DNA of 47,372 nucleotides, taken from the NCBI GenBank assembly GCA_002724245.1, contig PBOG01000035.1, positions 1 through 47,372 of the forward strand. The letters are read 5' to 3'. Made by a program: the position numbers and the translations under genes. This document shows, piece by piece, positions 18,501 through 26,336 of the stretch. This DNA is from Planctomycetaceae bacterium. Its GTDB lineage: Bacteria; Planctomycetota; Planctomycetia; Pirellulales; Pirellulaceae. Position 1 is the first letter of the stretch. The number at the start of each line of letters is the position of its first letter. The notes beneath the pieces are model-generated. The model did no database searches, had not been told where the DNA came from, and saw only the letters and a program-made list of their open reading frames with translations.

Positions 18501-19640
18501 CGGGAGGTGTTGGCTGGACAGGCGCTGTCTAGTTTTGGTGTCGGGCGGTTAAGTTCAACAGCGAATTATGGCGGGCTGGTGCTCTCTGCTGCGAATGAAT
18601 CAATCAGTGTCTTGCTGAGAGCGTTGCAGGGTGAAGGGCGCGTGCAAGTGCTGAGTCGTCCGACGATCATGACGATGGATACTGAACCGGCGTTTGTACA
18701 AATCGGTCAAACCACCTCCCGAATCACCGGCAGTCAAAATCTGGGTAATGGCGGGGGCGTATCCAACTCGGTCGTCGACACAGAAGTCGGCTTGCTGCTG
18801 ACGGTCCAGCCTCGAGTCAACCAGGACGGGTTGATTTCGATGACCGTTGACACAGAGAATTCAGCGTTGGGTGAAGCGGAAGATGGTGTGCCGGTAGCTG
18901 TGGACAACAACGGTAACCCGGTGAAGTCTCCAAATATCAATATCACAACAGCTTCGACGACGCTTTCTGCACGCAGCGGTCAAACAGTTGTGTTTGCGGG
19001 GCTGATCCAGAAGACAAAAGCGCGATTTGTTAGCAAGGTTCCCTACCTGGGGGACATCCCATTGTTGGGCAATCTGTTCCGATTTAATCGCGAAGAGGAC
19101 AAGCGGTCTGAATTAATGATCATCATGACTCCTTATCTGGTCAACGGCGACGAAGATCTGGAGTGGCTCAACACCATCGAGACGGATCGCATGAGTTGGG
19201 CAATTTCAGATGTGATCGACAGCTTTGGTGACCAGGGATTCAGTGCCGGGCGTGGACTGTGGGGCGAAGGTGCTGATTCTCCAGTGATCTATCCTCACGA
19301 CGATCCCACGGGGCTTCAGTCAAGCCCTGGAAATACGAGACGACCGAGTGCGCCACCGGCTGGGTTGATCGACCCTGGTCCAGCGGCTGAGGATGGCGCT
19401 GATGATAATGGGATGGGTGCCTCTCCGGATCGTTGGACTGACCCGATGCCAATGCAACCTGTACGTGTCGAAGACGCGACTGCACCTTACGTGCAACCAG
19501 TGGACCCCACCGCACCAGTTTCTGTCTACGGCCCGATTCCGCCCCATTACTACGGAACGGGTGGTCAACCACGGCGACAAGAATCGGGACAAGTACCCCC
19601 CGCAGCGACCGGCTATCGACCTGGGCCACCACTGCGCTGA
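15537..19640 (+). CDS. gspD: Giant outer-membrane secretin GspD-like
   Basis: 1367 residues, about twice a classical GspD. GGGGAGAGG lies just upstream of the ATG. A signal peptide (core VAAMTSVLLLLHSGPVVS) is followed by about seven or eight secretin-N-type modules separated by Gln/Gly/Pro-rich linkers (for example nt 16600-16790, 17200-17270, 17460-17560). The C-terminal secretin barrel is complete (about 926-1205): VMIQVLIAEIQL, VLSRPTIMTMD, VGLLLTVQPRV, VPYLGDIPLLGNLFR and LMIIMTPYLV. A Pro-rich tail of about 160 residues follows, longer than a usual pilotin-binding S-domain. It forms the outer-membrane gate for the gspE-M machine upstream; the extra modules could span a thick planctomycete periplasm (inference). 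Confidence 0.96.
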   Translation: MNGCPHSCLTQWTCRSIVAAMTSVLLLLHSGPVVSQEASPLVFREYVLQHAKADHVAGRLRSELMENQPGAGIFVNRQRNQVVLRGTAQMHRLAEQMIKTLDRPLPASNAQVAPVATANRSEVRGYSIPVDQLDVVAKQLQQVFPAARIVADARTLQVIVVAAPAVQKQVTQFLQSAHARPIPAAETDTGNSNAPKGSVARSRTFLPHSTDEKSLNHISWRELESFLRESFGDRLSVNPDRTGLVATVTAAGPNGSQPVMQIDRRANRVTFTGHPDATAAWKQVAAALDNPPGNRSQAMRVVPVQRARPSSVQRAVDLIHAAAGRGKAAPTVAAYQVQAEGKQRLGSELVSMLYQPQQRDQSQDPQPRRGELQAEPGAAVAVQQPNAPAQAPRPQPATPQGPQAGDVLDPEADTGGLFGPVQIEFVEGLNTFIIRGHERDVARVMQIIEKIEAQAKETQPETEIYMLEHANNQAIAQLILSFYETVYGNRISPVSIVPLGKPNALLLIGVQESIDEIKKLIVKLDKPADPNAQIKVFRLLHAAATDIQAVLQSYYTPTGQPGQAGGQAGGQTTDLSSRVLVVADFRSNSLIVQASPRDMAEIGKLIDELDVDTTPASDEVRVFYLKNTLAAEMQQVLQAAITGQTSGQAGAGGGPQVGVQGQATQQGGTQGQGTTPSKTLAIQQKLEIMGATQPEIIESGILTGIVITANPTANTIVVRAPKNSMALVAELIRQLDQLPDAEAQIKVFPLENGDAIQITQVLQQLFGLPVTAGQGFAGQSVQAASLANLRTGAAGGESSLIPLQFSFDPRTNSVIATGSPADLKVVETLILRLDQGDVETRVTKVIRLKNAPANDVATAIQNFLQSQRDISNLQFQTGGIGAFADQLDREVIVVPELITNSLIISATPKYYENIVEIINDLDFRPPMVMIQVLIAEIQLNDNFEFGVEFGLQDSLLFDRGIAAVGGASEPGFNFNNTTVNLPNLNADGREVLAGQALSSFGVGRLSSTANYGGLVLSAANESISVLLRALQGEGRVQVLSRPTIMTMDTEPAFVQIGQTTSRITGSQNLGNGGGVSNSVVDTEVGLLLTVQPRVNQDGLISMTVDTENSALGEAEDGVPVAVDNNGNPVKSPNINITTASTTLSARSGQTVVFAGLIQKTKARFVSKVPYLGDIPLLGNLFRFNREEDKRSELMIIMTPYLVNGDEDLEWLNTIETDRMSWAISDVIDSFGDQGFSAGRGLWGEGADSPVIYPHDDPTGLQSSPGNTRRPSAPPAGLIDPGPAAEDGADDNGMGASPDRWTDPMPMQPVRVEDATAPYVQPVDPTAPVSVYGPIPPHYYGTGGQPRRQESGQVPPAATGYRPGPPLR

Positions 19641-19763
19641 TATAGATCTCTTCACTGGCTCATTAATACGAGTCAAATCCTAGCTGTTGCTCGACTCGGA
19701 ACCTCTTCGGAGTTGCCGCAGGTAAACCAGAGGTGTGACTGCTCTGCCGTAAGGAAATGAAAT

Positions 19764-20801
19764 ATGAGAAAGTCACTATGCAGTTTGGCGTTGTTCCTGT
19801 GCTCATGGAACATTGGTTGCAGCACCTGGAAACCAGCGACACTGGCCAAACCATGGACGGAGTGGAAGGAAAGTTGGACCGAGGAGAGTGTCAAGGTTCC
19901 TCAGCAAATGGTAGTCGTCTGGTCGGATGCGGTCTATAAGCAGGTGGGTAAGCCAGCAGTTCGAGGATTTGGTGGCCGCGTTTATTTCTACGACAGTCAA
20001 CAGCAAGTTGTGTCGGTGGACGGCAAGCTGACGATATTTGGATTTGATGATTCACACCGCCAGTTTTCTGGGATTCAACCCGATCGTCGCTTTATTTTCA
20101 AACCGGAGCAATTGAAGCAGCACCAGAGTGAAACCACGCTGGGGGCTTCTTACAGCATTTGGATTCCCTGGGATCAGGTAGGTGGTGATCAGAAGAAGAT
20201 CACGTTGATTCCCATTTTTCATTCTTCGGACGGTCAGTTGGTTCGCGGTGAGCAGACACTTAATGTGCTGCCAGGTCCACGAGCGAAGAAACAGCCTGCG
20301 AACAACTTGCAACGCGGGAACAAGGTGTTGGCGGCAAGTCACCAGGCTGCTGACCAAAGTTTCGTATCTCAACGGGAAGCACCGGTGAGACGTCGGCCAA
20401 CCACCACTATTTTTGTGCCGGAAAAGACTTCCCAGAAGATGCAGGCGATGTCTCAGGCATACGCGGATGCCCAGCAAACGCTTGGCTCACAACAATCAGA
20501 TAAGGCAGTCAATCCGTCATCTCTGACCGCTCAAGGAACGGTTGGGCAGCCTCAAGTGTCGACCCAATCAAACGTTAATTGGGACGGCCCGAAGTGGAAT
20601 CCTCCGGGGCAACGATCAGCTGGTTACGAACGTTTGAAATCCCGGGTTCTAAGAGAGCGAGCCGAGCGATTAGATCGCGGTCGCGTTCACGGGCAACCGT
20701 CCCACGAAGAACCGCGGTTTCTTTCTCCATCGTCACCTTCACCGGCGTCAAAATCTTCAGCCGCGGGATACTCGTCAAGCGTTTCTCGAAGCGGGCGCTG
20801 A
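19764..20801 (+). CDS. Lipoprotein of unknown function downstream of gspD
   Basis: 345 residues. AAGGA precedes the ATG. The N-terminus MRKSLCSLALFLCSWNIGC|S fits a lipoprotein signal. Residues 40-175 form a predicted beta-rich domain (VVVWSDAVYKQVG, GRVYFYDSQQQVVSVDGKL), followed by a Gln/Ser-rich, probably disordered half. I do not recognise the family. It sits 123 bp after the secretin gene, so an outer-membrane accessory or pilotin-like role is possible but not shown. Its last 227 bp are antisense to the end of a BON-domain gene on the minus strand. Confidence 0.8.
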   Translation: MRKSLCSLALFLCSWNIGCSTWKPATLAKPWTEWKESWTEESVKVPQQMVVVWSDAVYKQVGKPAVRGFGGRVYFYDSQQQVVSVDGKLTIFGFDDSHRQFSGIQPDRRFIFKPEQLKQHQSETTLGASYSIWIPWDQVGGDQKKITLIPIFHSSDGQLVRGEQTLNVLPGPRAKKQPANNLQRGNKVLAASHQAADQSFVSQREAPVRRRPTTTIFVPEKTSQKMQAMSQAYADAQQTLGSQQSDKAVNPSSLTAQGTVGQPQVSTQSNVNWDGPKWNPPGQRSAGYERLKSRVLRERAERLDRGRVHGQPSHEEPRFLSPSSPSPASKSSAAGYSSSVSRSGR

Positions 20802-21432
20802 CCACGTTGGCTGGACGAGGTGACACTTCAAAGCCAATTGTCATCTTGGCACGCAATGTTTGACGCGTGGTTTGGCCTCCTTGCGCACCGAATTGGTTGC
20901 CACCGAATTGGTTGCCACCGAATTGGCCCCCCAGCCCGCCGCCAAATCCGCCCCCCAGCCCGCCGCCGAATCCACCACGTCCTCCACCGAGTCCACCACC
21001 AAGCCCACCGAGTCCACCACCAAGCCCACCGAGTCCACCACCAAGCCCACCGAGTCCACCACCAAGACCGCCGAGTCCACCACCAATTCCGCCGAGTCCA
21101 CCGCCGAACCCACCACCAAGTCCACCTCTGCCACCAAGCCCAGTGCCCAGATTACTGGCGAAACCTGCGTTGATGCTGCTCGGCTGTTGGCCCTCGAGGC
21201 TGCGTGGAGACCATCCGAGGCTGCGCCCTACAAAAGGGTCACGGGTGATAGCTGCGGTACTGCTGAGCTCACCGGTTTGAGTCAGCCCCGCACCGCGACC
21301 AGCGCCAGCTGTTGCGGGAGTGCCGAGACCTCCAGTACCCGAACCACCACCGAAGCCTTGTGCCTGTAGATCTCGCTGGACAGCGAGGAGGCTTGTTCCG
21401 ACGAGCAGTACGCAGAGGATGGGCCTATTCAT
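20575..21432 (-). CDS. Exported Gly-rich protein with C-terminal BON domain
   Basis: 285 residues. Start chosen at MNRPILCVLLVGT, with AGAGG 8 nt upstream; a TTG six codons earlier is less likely. A signal peptide (cleavage near LQA|Q) is followed by a Gly/Thr/Ser-rich region, then a long run of GGLGGGL-type repeats and GGNQFGGNQFG. A BON domain ends the protein (FEKRLTSIPRLKILTPVKVT...AVLRGTVARERDRDLIARLA...VRNQLIV). BON domains in other proteins bind membranes or other surfaces. The protein is probably exported to the periplasm or surface. Its 3' end overlaps the lipoprotein gene, yet the BON domain in that overlap is well formed, so this frame is certainly coding. Confidence 0.9.
   Translation of the reverse strand: MNRPILCVLLVGTSLLAVQRDLQAQGFGGGSGTGGLGTPATAGAGRGAGLTQTGELSSTAAITRDPFVGRSLGWSPRSLEGQQPSSINAGFASNLGTGLGGRGGLGGGFGGGLGGIGGGLGGLGGGLGGLGGGLGGLGGGLGGLGGGLGGGRGGFGGGLGGGFGGGLGGQFGGNQFGGNQFGAQGGQTTRQTLRAKMTIGFEVSPRPANVVSARFEKRLTSIPRLKILTPVKVTMEKETAVLRGTVARERDRDLIARLALLEPGISNVRNQLIVAPEDSTSGRPN
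20930..21135 (-). repeat. Gly-rich coding tandem repeats, about 21-bp unit
   Basis: Inside the BON-protein gene. On the plus strand the unit reads cgagtccaccaccaagcccac and recurs about four times nearly unchanged near 20988-21075, with degenerate copies on both sides. It encodes heptads such as GGLGGGL. Near-identity of the central copies suggests recent slippage or unequal exchange. Confidence 0.85.
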
Positions 21433-21871
21433 GACAAGAACCTCTTGCAAAAAGTCGGTTAATCTTGGGTGTAGCCCAGGACCTGTGTTTCGGGTTGTGT
21501 GTGTAACTGGCTCAATTTAGTCATTGGCAGCGGATGACACGAGCACGCGATGACCCTGACAGGTAAGCTTGTCAGACAGAGAAACGAAAGTTTCCTCGTA
21601 ACTCGGTCTGATCCGTTTCGTCAGGAAGATGCACAGGTACTAATGTTTGTTCATCGTCAGGCGTCAGTCAAAGCGTTCGCTCGGTTTGGTAATCGTACTT
21701 TTGTGCCATCTGTCAGTATTATATGCATTTCGGGAAGGTTTCGGAGTATGTCGATGAAACCCGCAACGGAGAAACCGGGTAATATCTAACGTTTGGCCTG
21801 GATAGACCTGTCGAAAACCCGTAAGAAATCCGTTCATGGTGGCAAAATCAAGGGGACATAGGAAGAGTTTC
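21433..21871. other. Divergent intergenic region
   Basis: About 440 bp between the minus-strand BON gene and the plus-strand DUF3352-like gene, so it should contain promoters for both. A small perfect stem (CTGACA 21556-21561 / TGTCAG 21570-21575) is visible. No gene is supported. Confidence 0.5.
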
Positions 21872-23686
21872 ATGCAACACCCGAATCTTGCTCAGCGATT
21901 GAGCTTGTTGATCGTCACTGCTTTTCTGCATGTCGCGCCAGTACGGGCAGAGCGGCCCGCGGCTCCGCAGCTGTTGCCGGAGTCGACGGTTGCCTACTTG
22001 CGCGTCCGTGACAGCCGTGAGTTTGTCCGGTTGTTTCAAGACAGTAATTTCGGACGGATGCTCAACGATGAGAAGATTCAGGGTGTAATGAGTGGGTTGT
22101 ATGGAACGGAACTTTCATTAGATGGCAACATGACATCGCCTGCAGGGGTGGTTGCCTACATTGAGGACCAGATCGGATCGTCACTTGATGAAATTCTCAC
22201 CTTGATTGAAGGAGAAGTGTGCCTGGCCCTGGTCGCCGAAGAGCAGCAGACACCGATACTGGTGGGGCTTGCGGATCTAGGCAGCCAGGAAACGGCTGAG
22301 AGATTGATCGCCGCCGCTGCTGATCAGATGGTTGCTGAGGGGTGGAATCGAAAGTCAAGCGATGAAGATGAAGACGGGCTCACTGTATTTCGTCGTCGTG
22401 ATCAAGACGAAGATCAGACACTGGTCTATGTAATCAAGGACGGGACCTTCTTATTCAGCTCTCAGGTGGCGCAAGCCAGGCAGATATTAGCGATCTGGAA
22501 CGGGACTGCCGAGGGCGTCAAGACGATGGCTGACAATCGGCGGTTTACCTCGATCATGAAGCTCTGTTCTGGAGCCAAGGACGAGCGGCCGCAAGTGAGT
22601 TGGTTCTTTGACCCAGTCACGTTGGCGAATCGCATCGTCGGTGGCACTTTTCAGGGTCAGATTGTGTTGGGGGTACTCGAGCAGATTGGCGTTAATGGTT
22701 TGAAGGGGGTGGGCGGTAGCGTGATCCTGGGTGCAGAAGAGTTCGACACAATCACCCACGCCCAGGTTTTGCTGGGAAATCCGCGTACGGGCGTGATCAA
22801 AGTGCTGGCCTTGGGTGAGAGCGATGCTGCCCCCGAGCTGTGGGTGCCCAACGACGTGGCCAATTACTCCACAATCACCTTGGCGCCGGGGAAATCCTAC
22901 GATGCGATTCGGCAGCTTTGGGATACCATCAGCGGGGATGGTATCTTCGACCAGAATGTGCAGCAGTACCTGTCAGATGAATTGGGCTTCGATTTTGAGA
23001 AAGATCTGATCAAGCAACTCGATGGCCGGATGACGTTGTTTACATCAGTAGAGCAGCCCGTAAAGGTGAATAGCCAGGCGACGATGGTTGGCGTCAAGCT
23101 CAAAGATGCCAAGGAATTCCAGAAGACACTCGATCAAATCCTGGCACTATTTCCGCAGGCAATTGAACCGGCGACCGGTGGTGCGGGAGCGAAGATCTTC
23201 AAACTGGTCGTCGATCGCGATGAACGACCAACACAGGAATTCATGCGTCGATCAGATCCGGCAGGAGCTGTCGTAGGAGATTACCTGTTGCTTTCTGATA
23301 GTACCAAGTTACTGCGCAAAGCCATTGCCACAAAGAATGGTAATGGAAAACGGCTGGCTGATGAGCTGGACTACAAACTCGTTACCAATATGGCGCGGCG
23401 TCAAAAAGGTGGCAGCCGGCCGGCGATGATTTCTTTCCAGCGTCCAGAGGTTTCCATGCAGCTGCTGTATGATTTGGTGACGGGGGACGCAGCAAAGCAG
23501 GGGCTGCGCAGCGCAGGTGAGGAGAACCCGTTTTTCCAGTCCGTCGCAGATGCACTGGACGGGAATCCGTTGCCTGCGTTTGAAGTGATTTCCCAGTATC
23601 TTGCTCCGGCAGGCGGCATGGTAACGGACGATGAAAACGGGATTCACTACATCGGATTTTCGATACGGCGGGAGAGTAACGATTGA
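21872..23686 (+). CDS. Exported DUF3352-like protein
   Basis: 604 residues. The ATG at 21872 is chosen because AGGAAGAG lies just upstream and the residues after it form a signal peptide (LSLLIVTAFLHVAPVRA). An in-frame ATG 12 codons earlier would place a basic stretch in front. The pattern LLPESTVAYLRVRDSREFVRLF, repeated alpha/beta units (LVYVIKDGTFLFSS, GDYLLLSDSTKLLRKAI) and DELGFDFEKDLIKQLDGRMTLF fit the DUF3352-type exported proteins frequent in planctomycetes. No catalytic motif is visible and the function is unknown. Confidence 0.8.
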   Translation: MQHPNLAQRLSLLIVTAFLHVAPVRAERPAAPQLLPESTVAYLRVRDSREFVRLFQDSNFGRMLNDEKIQGVMSGLYGTELSLDGNMTSPAGVVAYIEDQIGSSLDEILTLIEGEVCLALVAEEQQTPILVGLADLGSQETAERLIAAAADQMVAEGWNRKSSDEDEDGLTVFRRRDQDEDQTLVYVIKDGTFLFSSQVAQARQILAIWNGTAEGVKTMADNRRFTSIMKLCSGAKDERPQVSWFFDPVTLANRIVGGTFQGQIVLGVLEQIGVNGLKGVGGSVILGAEEFDTITHAQVLLGNPRTGVIKVLALGESDAAPELWVPNDVANYSTITLAPGKSYDAIRQLWDTISGDGIFDQNVQQYLSDELGFDFEKDLIKQLDGRMTLFTSVEQPVKVNSQATMVGVKLKDAKEFQKTLDQILALFPQAIEPATGGAGAKIFKLVVDRDERPTQEFMRRSDPAGAVVGDYLLLSDSTKLLRKAIATKNGNGKRLADELDYKLVTNMARRQKGGSRPAMISFQRPEVSMQLLYDLVTGDAAKQGLRSAGEENPFFQSVADALDGNPLPAFEVISQYLAPAGGMVTDDENGIHYIGFSIRRESND

Positions 23687-23729
23687 GAGTCTGGGGCAGC
23701 CTAGCTGATCTTTCTCTGGGGTTTTGTTG

Positions 23730-23745
23730 CAGGGTTTCTACCCTG
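23730..23745. terminator. Short hairpin between convergent genes
   Basis: Perfect 6-bp stem CAGGGT/ACCCTG with loop ttct, between the ends of a plus-strand and a minus-strand gene. No T run follows on the plus strand, so it is only a candidate bidirectional terminator. Confidence 0.3.
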
Positions 23746-23807
23746 TCCATCTGATGGGCATTGTCGTGCTAAAGTCCGCGACCGCCCTGATTGGCAGATC
23801 ATCAGGT

Positions 23808-24542
23808 TCATTCGCAGGCTGAGACGCCGATCACGTCTACTGAGACTTCACCCGGATTATGGACCTGGTATGACGTTCCGCCAGGGACAAACAGGCCGTC
23901 GAACGCTGTGAGTTCGTACTGTTGATCCTGGACCGTCACGACCGCGTTTCCGCTCGAGACGGCAATGCAACGATCGGTTGCCAGGGCAGGGCAGGGCAGG
24001 GTGGCGGACGGCGGGATCACGGTGTTGCCTCCTTGAATTCCTGCTGCCCCCGTTTGTTCACAGAAGAAATCCCAGTAATCGATTTCAGGCCGCACTGGGC
24101 GACGCGTCGCTGTTGCAGCACGCACCAGGTGTTCAGCAACATTGGCTTCGGTTTCCAAGCGAGTTTCGATGGTAAAGTTATCTTCTAGAAATTCGCGGTC
24201 GGGGCTACCTGTGGGGAAAGACGTATGCAAGGTAGCTGTGCTGTCCGATTCGTTTCTCACTGAGTGGGGGGTGTCCATGGGAACGTAGATGGCGTCCAGA
24301 CGCTGTAGCTCGTAACGACGCCCTTCGACGTACGCGGACGCAGCACCTTCCAGAACAGAAATGCCCTCACCCGTGGGGTGGGTGTGGTAGGGGATTTCTG
24401 TTCCAGGTGCCATGGTTGCAGAGCAAACCGTCAATCTTTGGGCACCAGTTGAACCGCTGCAAAAAAAACGAATCTCGACACCCGGCGCGAGCTGGACGTC
24501 CGCAATTGCATCGCCTCGAACAAGTTTCTCATCGCGGTTCAT
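23808..24542 (-). CDS. Bicupin protein
   Basis: 244 residues; start MNRDEKLVRGD with AGGA about 9 nt upstream. The N-terminal cupin keeps the metal-ligand pattern: YHTHPTGEGISVLEG (two His and a Glu) and a later His in MDTPHSVRN. The C-terminal cupin (CIAVSSGNAVVTVQDQQYEL...DGLFVPGGTSYQVHN) has the fold pattern but lacks the HxH ligands, so it is probably structural. Cytosolic, with no signal peptide. The substrate cannot be read from sequence; a dioxygenase, isomerase or sensor-type role are all possible. Confidence 0.85.
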   Translation of the reverse strand: MNRDEKLVRGDAIADVQLAPGVEIRFFCSGSTGAQRLTVCSATMAPGTEIPYHTHPTGEGISVLEGAASAYVEGRRYELQRLDAIYVPMDTPHSVRNESDSTATLHTSFPTGSPDREFLEDNFTIETRLETEANVAEHLVRAATATRRPVRPEIDYWDFFCEQTGAAGIQGGNTVIPPSATLPCPALATDRCIAVSSGNAVVTVQDQQYELTAFDGLFVPGGTSYQVHNPGEVSVDVIGVSACE

Positions 24543-24901
24543 ACAGCAGTTCCTAATATGGAGGCAGCAAACAGTTCTGGCATCGAATCGTACCGGGATT
24601 GGGAACGCAATTCCATGGCTCTCACCGCAATGGGTAAAGACCACAGACATCCCTGTTGTGACCTTCAATTGCGTTGTGAAGTATCGGACGCGAGGTGGAG
24701 GGCTGTGGTTACCATTACAGAAGTTTGTGGTGTTGGGGGGACCCGGTGGACTGCTGCGACACGTATTCTTGTTCGGCACGTGTGGTCAGTACACGTGTGG
24801 CCAGTAAAGGTGTGGCCAGTAAAGGTACGTGAATTGCGCTGTGTCAGCAAAACCGATGGGCCGACGGACAAATTTCGCCGCTTCTGACTATACTGAAAGC
24901 T
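24543..24901. other. Divergent intergenic region
   Basis: About 360 bp between the minus-strand bicupin gene and the plus-strand epimerase gene. It contains the 15-bp direct repeats at 24781-24825 and should hold promoters for both genes. The open frame upstream of the bicupin start does not look coding. Confidence 0.5.
24781..24825. repeat. Three 15-bp direct repeats
   Basis: Consecutive units tgtggtcagtacacg, tgtggccagtaaagg, tgtggccagtaaagg. The last two are identical and the first differs at four positions. They lie about 77 bp before the epimerase start in a divergent intergenic region; a regulator-binding array or simple slippage product are both possible. Confidence 0.85.
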
Positions 24902-25918
24902 ATGGCCAAATACTTGATTACCGGTGCAGCCGGATTCATAGGGTACCACGTATCTCGTCGACTTCTGGAGCAGGGTGAGACTCTGGTTGGGCTGGACAAC
25001 CTGTGCAGTTACTACGACGTACAGCTAAAACGTGACCGCCTGTCGCAATTGCTGGACTACCCGAATTTTACTTTCAGTGAAACGGACTTGTCCGACCGCG
25101 ATTCCATGGCACGAGTATTTTCAAGTGCTCAGTTTGATGTCGTAGTGCATTTGGCGGCGCAAGCCGGCGTCCGTTATTCTCTGGAGAATCCACACTCTTA
25201 CATCGACAGCAATCTTGTTGGCTTTATCAATATTCTAGAGGGTTGCCGGCAATCGCAGGTTGGGCACCTCGTCTACGCCTCTTCGAGTTCGGTTTATGGC
25301 GCGAATTCGACGATGCCGTTTACGGTCCATGACAATGTTGATCATCCTCTGAGCCTTTACGCAGCCACGAAGAAGGCCAATGAGTTGATGGCGCATAGCT
25401 ACAGCCATCTTTACCAATTGCCGACCACGGGCCTTCGTTTTTTTACGGTTTATGGTCCCTGGGGCCGTCCGGACATGGCGCTGTTTTTATTTACAGAAAA
25501 GATTCTCTCTGGAAAGCCAATCGATGTATTTAATCACGGAAAACTACGCCGTGACTTTACGTATATCGATGACATCGTTGAGGGCATTGTACGTCTGACT
25601 GCGCATCGTCCGCAGCCAAACCTGGAGTGGGACAGTGCTGCTCCTGACCCGGGAAGCAGCCTCGCACCTTTTCGGGTCTACAACATTGGCAATAACCAAC
25701 CAGTGGAACTTATGCATTTCATCGAGGTATTGGAGCGTTGCTTGGGCAAGAAGGCGGAAAAAAATTTCCTTTCCATGCAACCAGGTGATGTCTTGGCGAC
25801 CTGCGCCAATGTGGACGACTTGATCGCGGATGTAGGTTTTCAGCCCAGGACGTCAATTGATCAGGGGATCGAGCACTTTGTGGGCTGGTATCGCGAATAC
25901 TATGGCACCTCGCTGTGA
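24902..25918 (+). CDS. UDP-glucuronate 4-epimerase-like NAD-dependent epimerase
   Basis: 338-residue short-chain (extended SDR) sugar-nucleotide epimerase. The NAD-binding TGAAGFIG lies at residues 7-14. The catalytic Ser region YASSSSVYG and the YxxxK motif YAATKK are present. The segments [29 protein letters not shown] and [17 protein letters not shown] are characteristic of UDP-glucuronate to UDP-galacturonate epimerases, which supply precursors for surface polysaccharide. Length is normal. It is monocistronic here; a glycosyltransferase gene lies 5 kb downstream. Confidence 0.9.
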   Translation: MAKYLITGAAGFIGYHVSRRLLEQGETLVGLDNLCSYYDVQLKRDRLSQLLDYPNFTFSETDLSDRDSMARVFSSAQFDVVVHLAAQAGVRYSLENPHSYIDSNLVGFINILEGCRQSQVGHLVYASSSSVYGANSTMPFTVHDNVDHPLSLYAATKKANELMAHSYSHLYQLPTTGLRFFTVYGPWGRPDMALFLFTEKILSGKPIDVFNHGKLRRDFTYIDDIVEGIVRLTAHRPQPNLEWDSAAPDPGSSLAPFRVYNIGNNQPVELMHFIEVLERCLGKKAEKNFLSMQPGDVLATCANVDDLIADVGFQPRTSIDQGIEHFVGWYREYYGTSL

Positions 25919-25993
25919 GCAGCTCGACACGTTGCAGTCCACCTGGCGTTGTGTGCTGGTCATGGCTGCCGGCTCAATCAGCTCCCTTTACGC

Positions 25994-26052
25994 TTTGCTA
26001 CCTGTGATCTGTGTAACTGGGGTAGCAAACGGGTTGGCAGGTTTGCTACCTC
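25994..26052 (+). promoter_or_regulatory. Alternative hairpins sharing one arm
   Basis: GGTAGCAAAC (26021-26030) pairs perfectly with GTTTGCTACC (26041-26050) around a 10-nt loop. Nine of its bases can instead pair with TTTGCTACC at 25994-26002. The two structures exclude each other, as in attenuators, but no T run follows, so the first could also be a terminator of the epimerase gene. Confidence 0.4.
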
Positions 26053-26184
26053 CGTGCGCTGTTCATGAGACGCGGTACGGCAATCCCTGACGTTTTTCAT
26101 ACCTCTTGTTGGGTGAAGCCGCGGGGCAGCGGCTTGCGACAGCGCAATTGAACTGTAAAAGTACTTTTTGGAAACAATCGGAAT

Positions 26185-26230
26185 AATTGACCCAGGCTAC
26201 GTAATTGACCCATGCACCAAAAATGACCCA
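26185..26230. promoter_or_regulatory. Three TGACCCA motifs at 18-bp period
   Basis: AATTGACCCA, AATTGACCCA and AAATGACCCA, with TGACCCA starting at 26188, 26206 and 26224, so the period is exactly 18 bp. The eight bases between copies differ. They lie about 107-150 bp before the GTG start of the TIGR03000 gene. A binding array for a regulator is the simplest reading (inference). Confidence 0.55.
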
Positions 26231-26336
26231 TCCTTCTTGAATTGAGGGGATCTGTTGATATGTTAGGTAAGAGAGGACTATTACACCAAATAGCCTGTCC
26301 AAATTCGATCAAAACTCTGTTGGTAGGGGAAGCACC

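Larger units (their letters stand above)
25919..26336. other. Intergenic stretch with hairpins and spaced repeats
   Basis: About 420 bp. It holds three arms of alternative hairpins (25994-26050) and three TGACCCA motifs at exact 18-bp spacing (26188-26230). No coding frame is convincing. It is the upstream region of the His-rich TIGR03000 gene and looks regulatory. Confidence 0.6.

Noticed and set aside
20860-21369. Plus-strand Pro/Thr-rich ORFs opposite the glycine repeats
   Set aside because: They are antisense readings of the Gly-repeat DNA (PPSPPP and STTKPTE patterns); the minus-strand frame has a signal peptide and a BON domain.
24781-24825. Short CRISPR-like array
   Set aside because: Only three 15-bp units in direct contact with no spacers, and no cas gene nearby.
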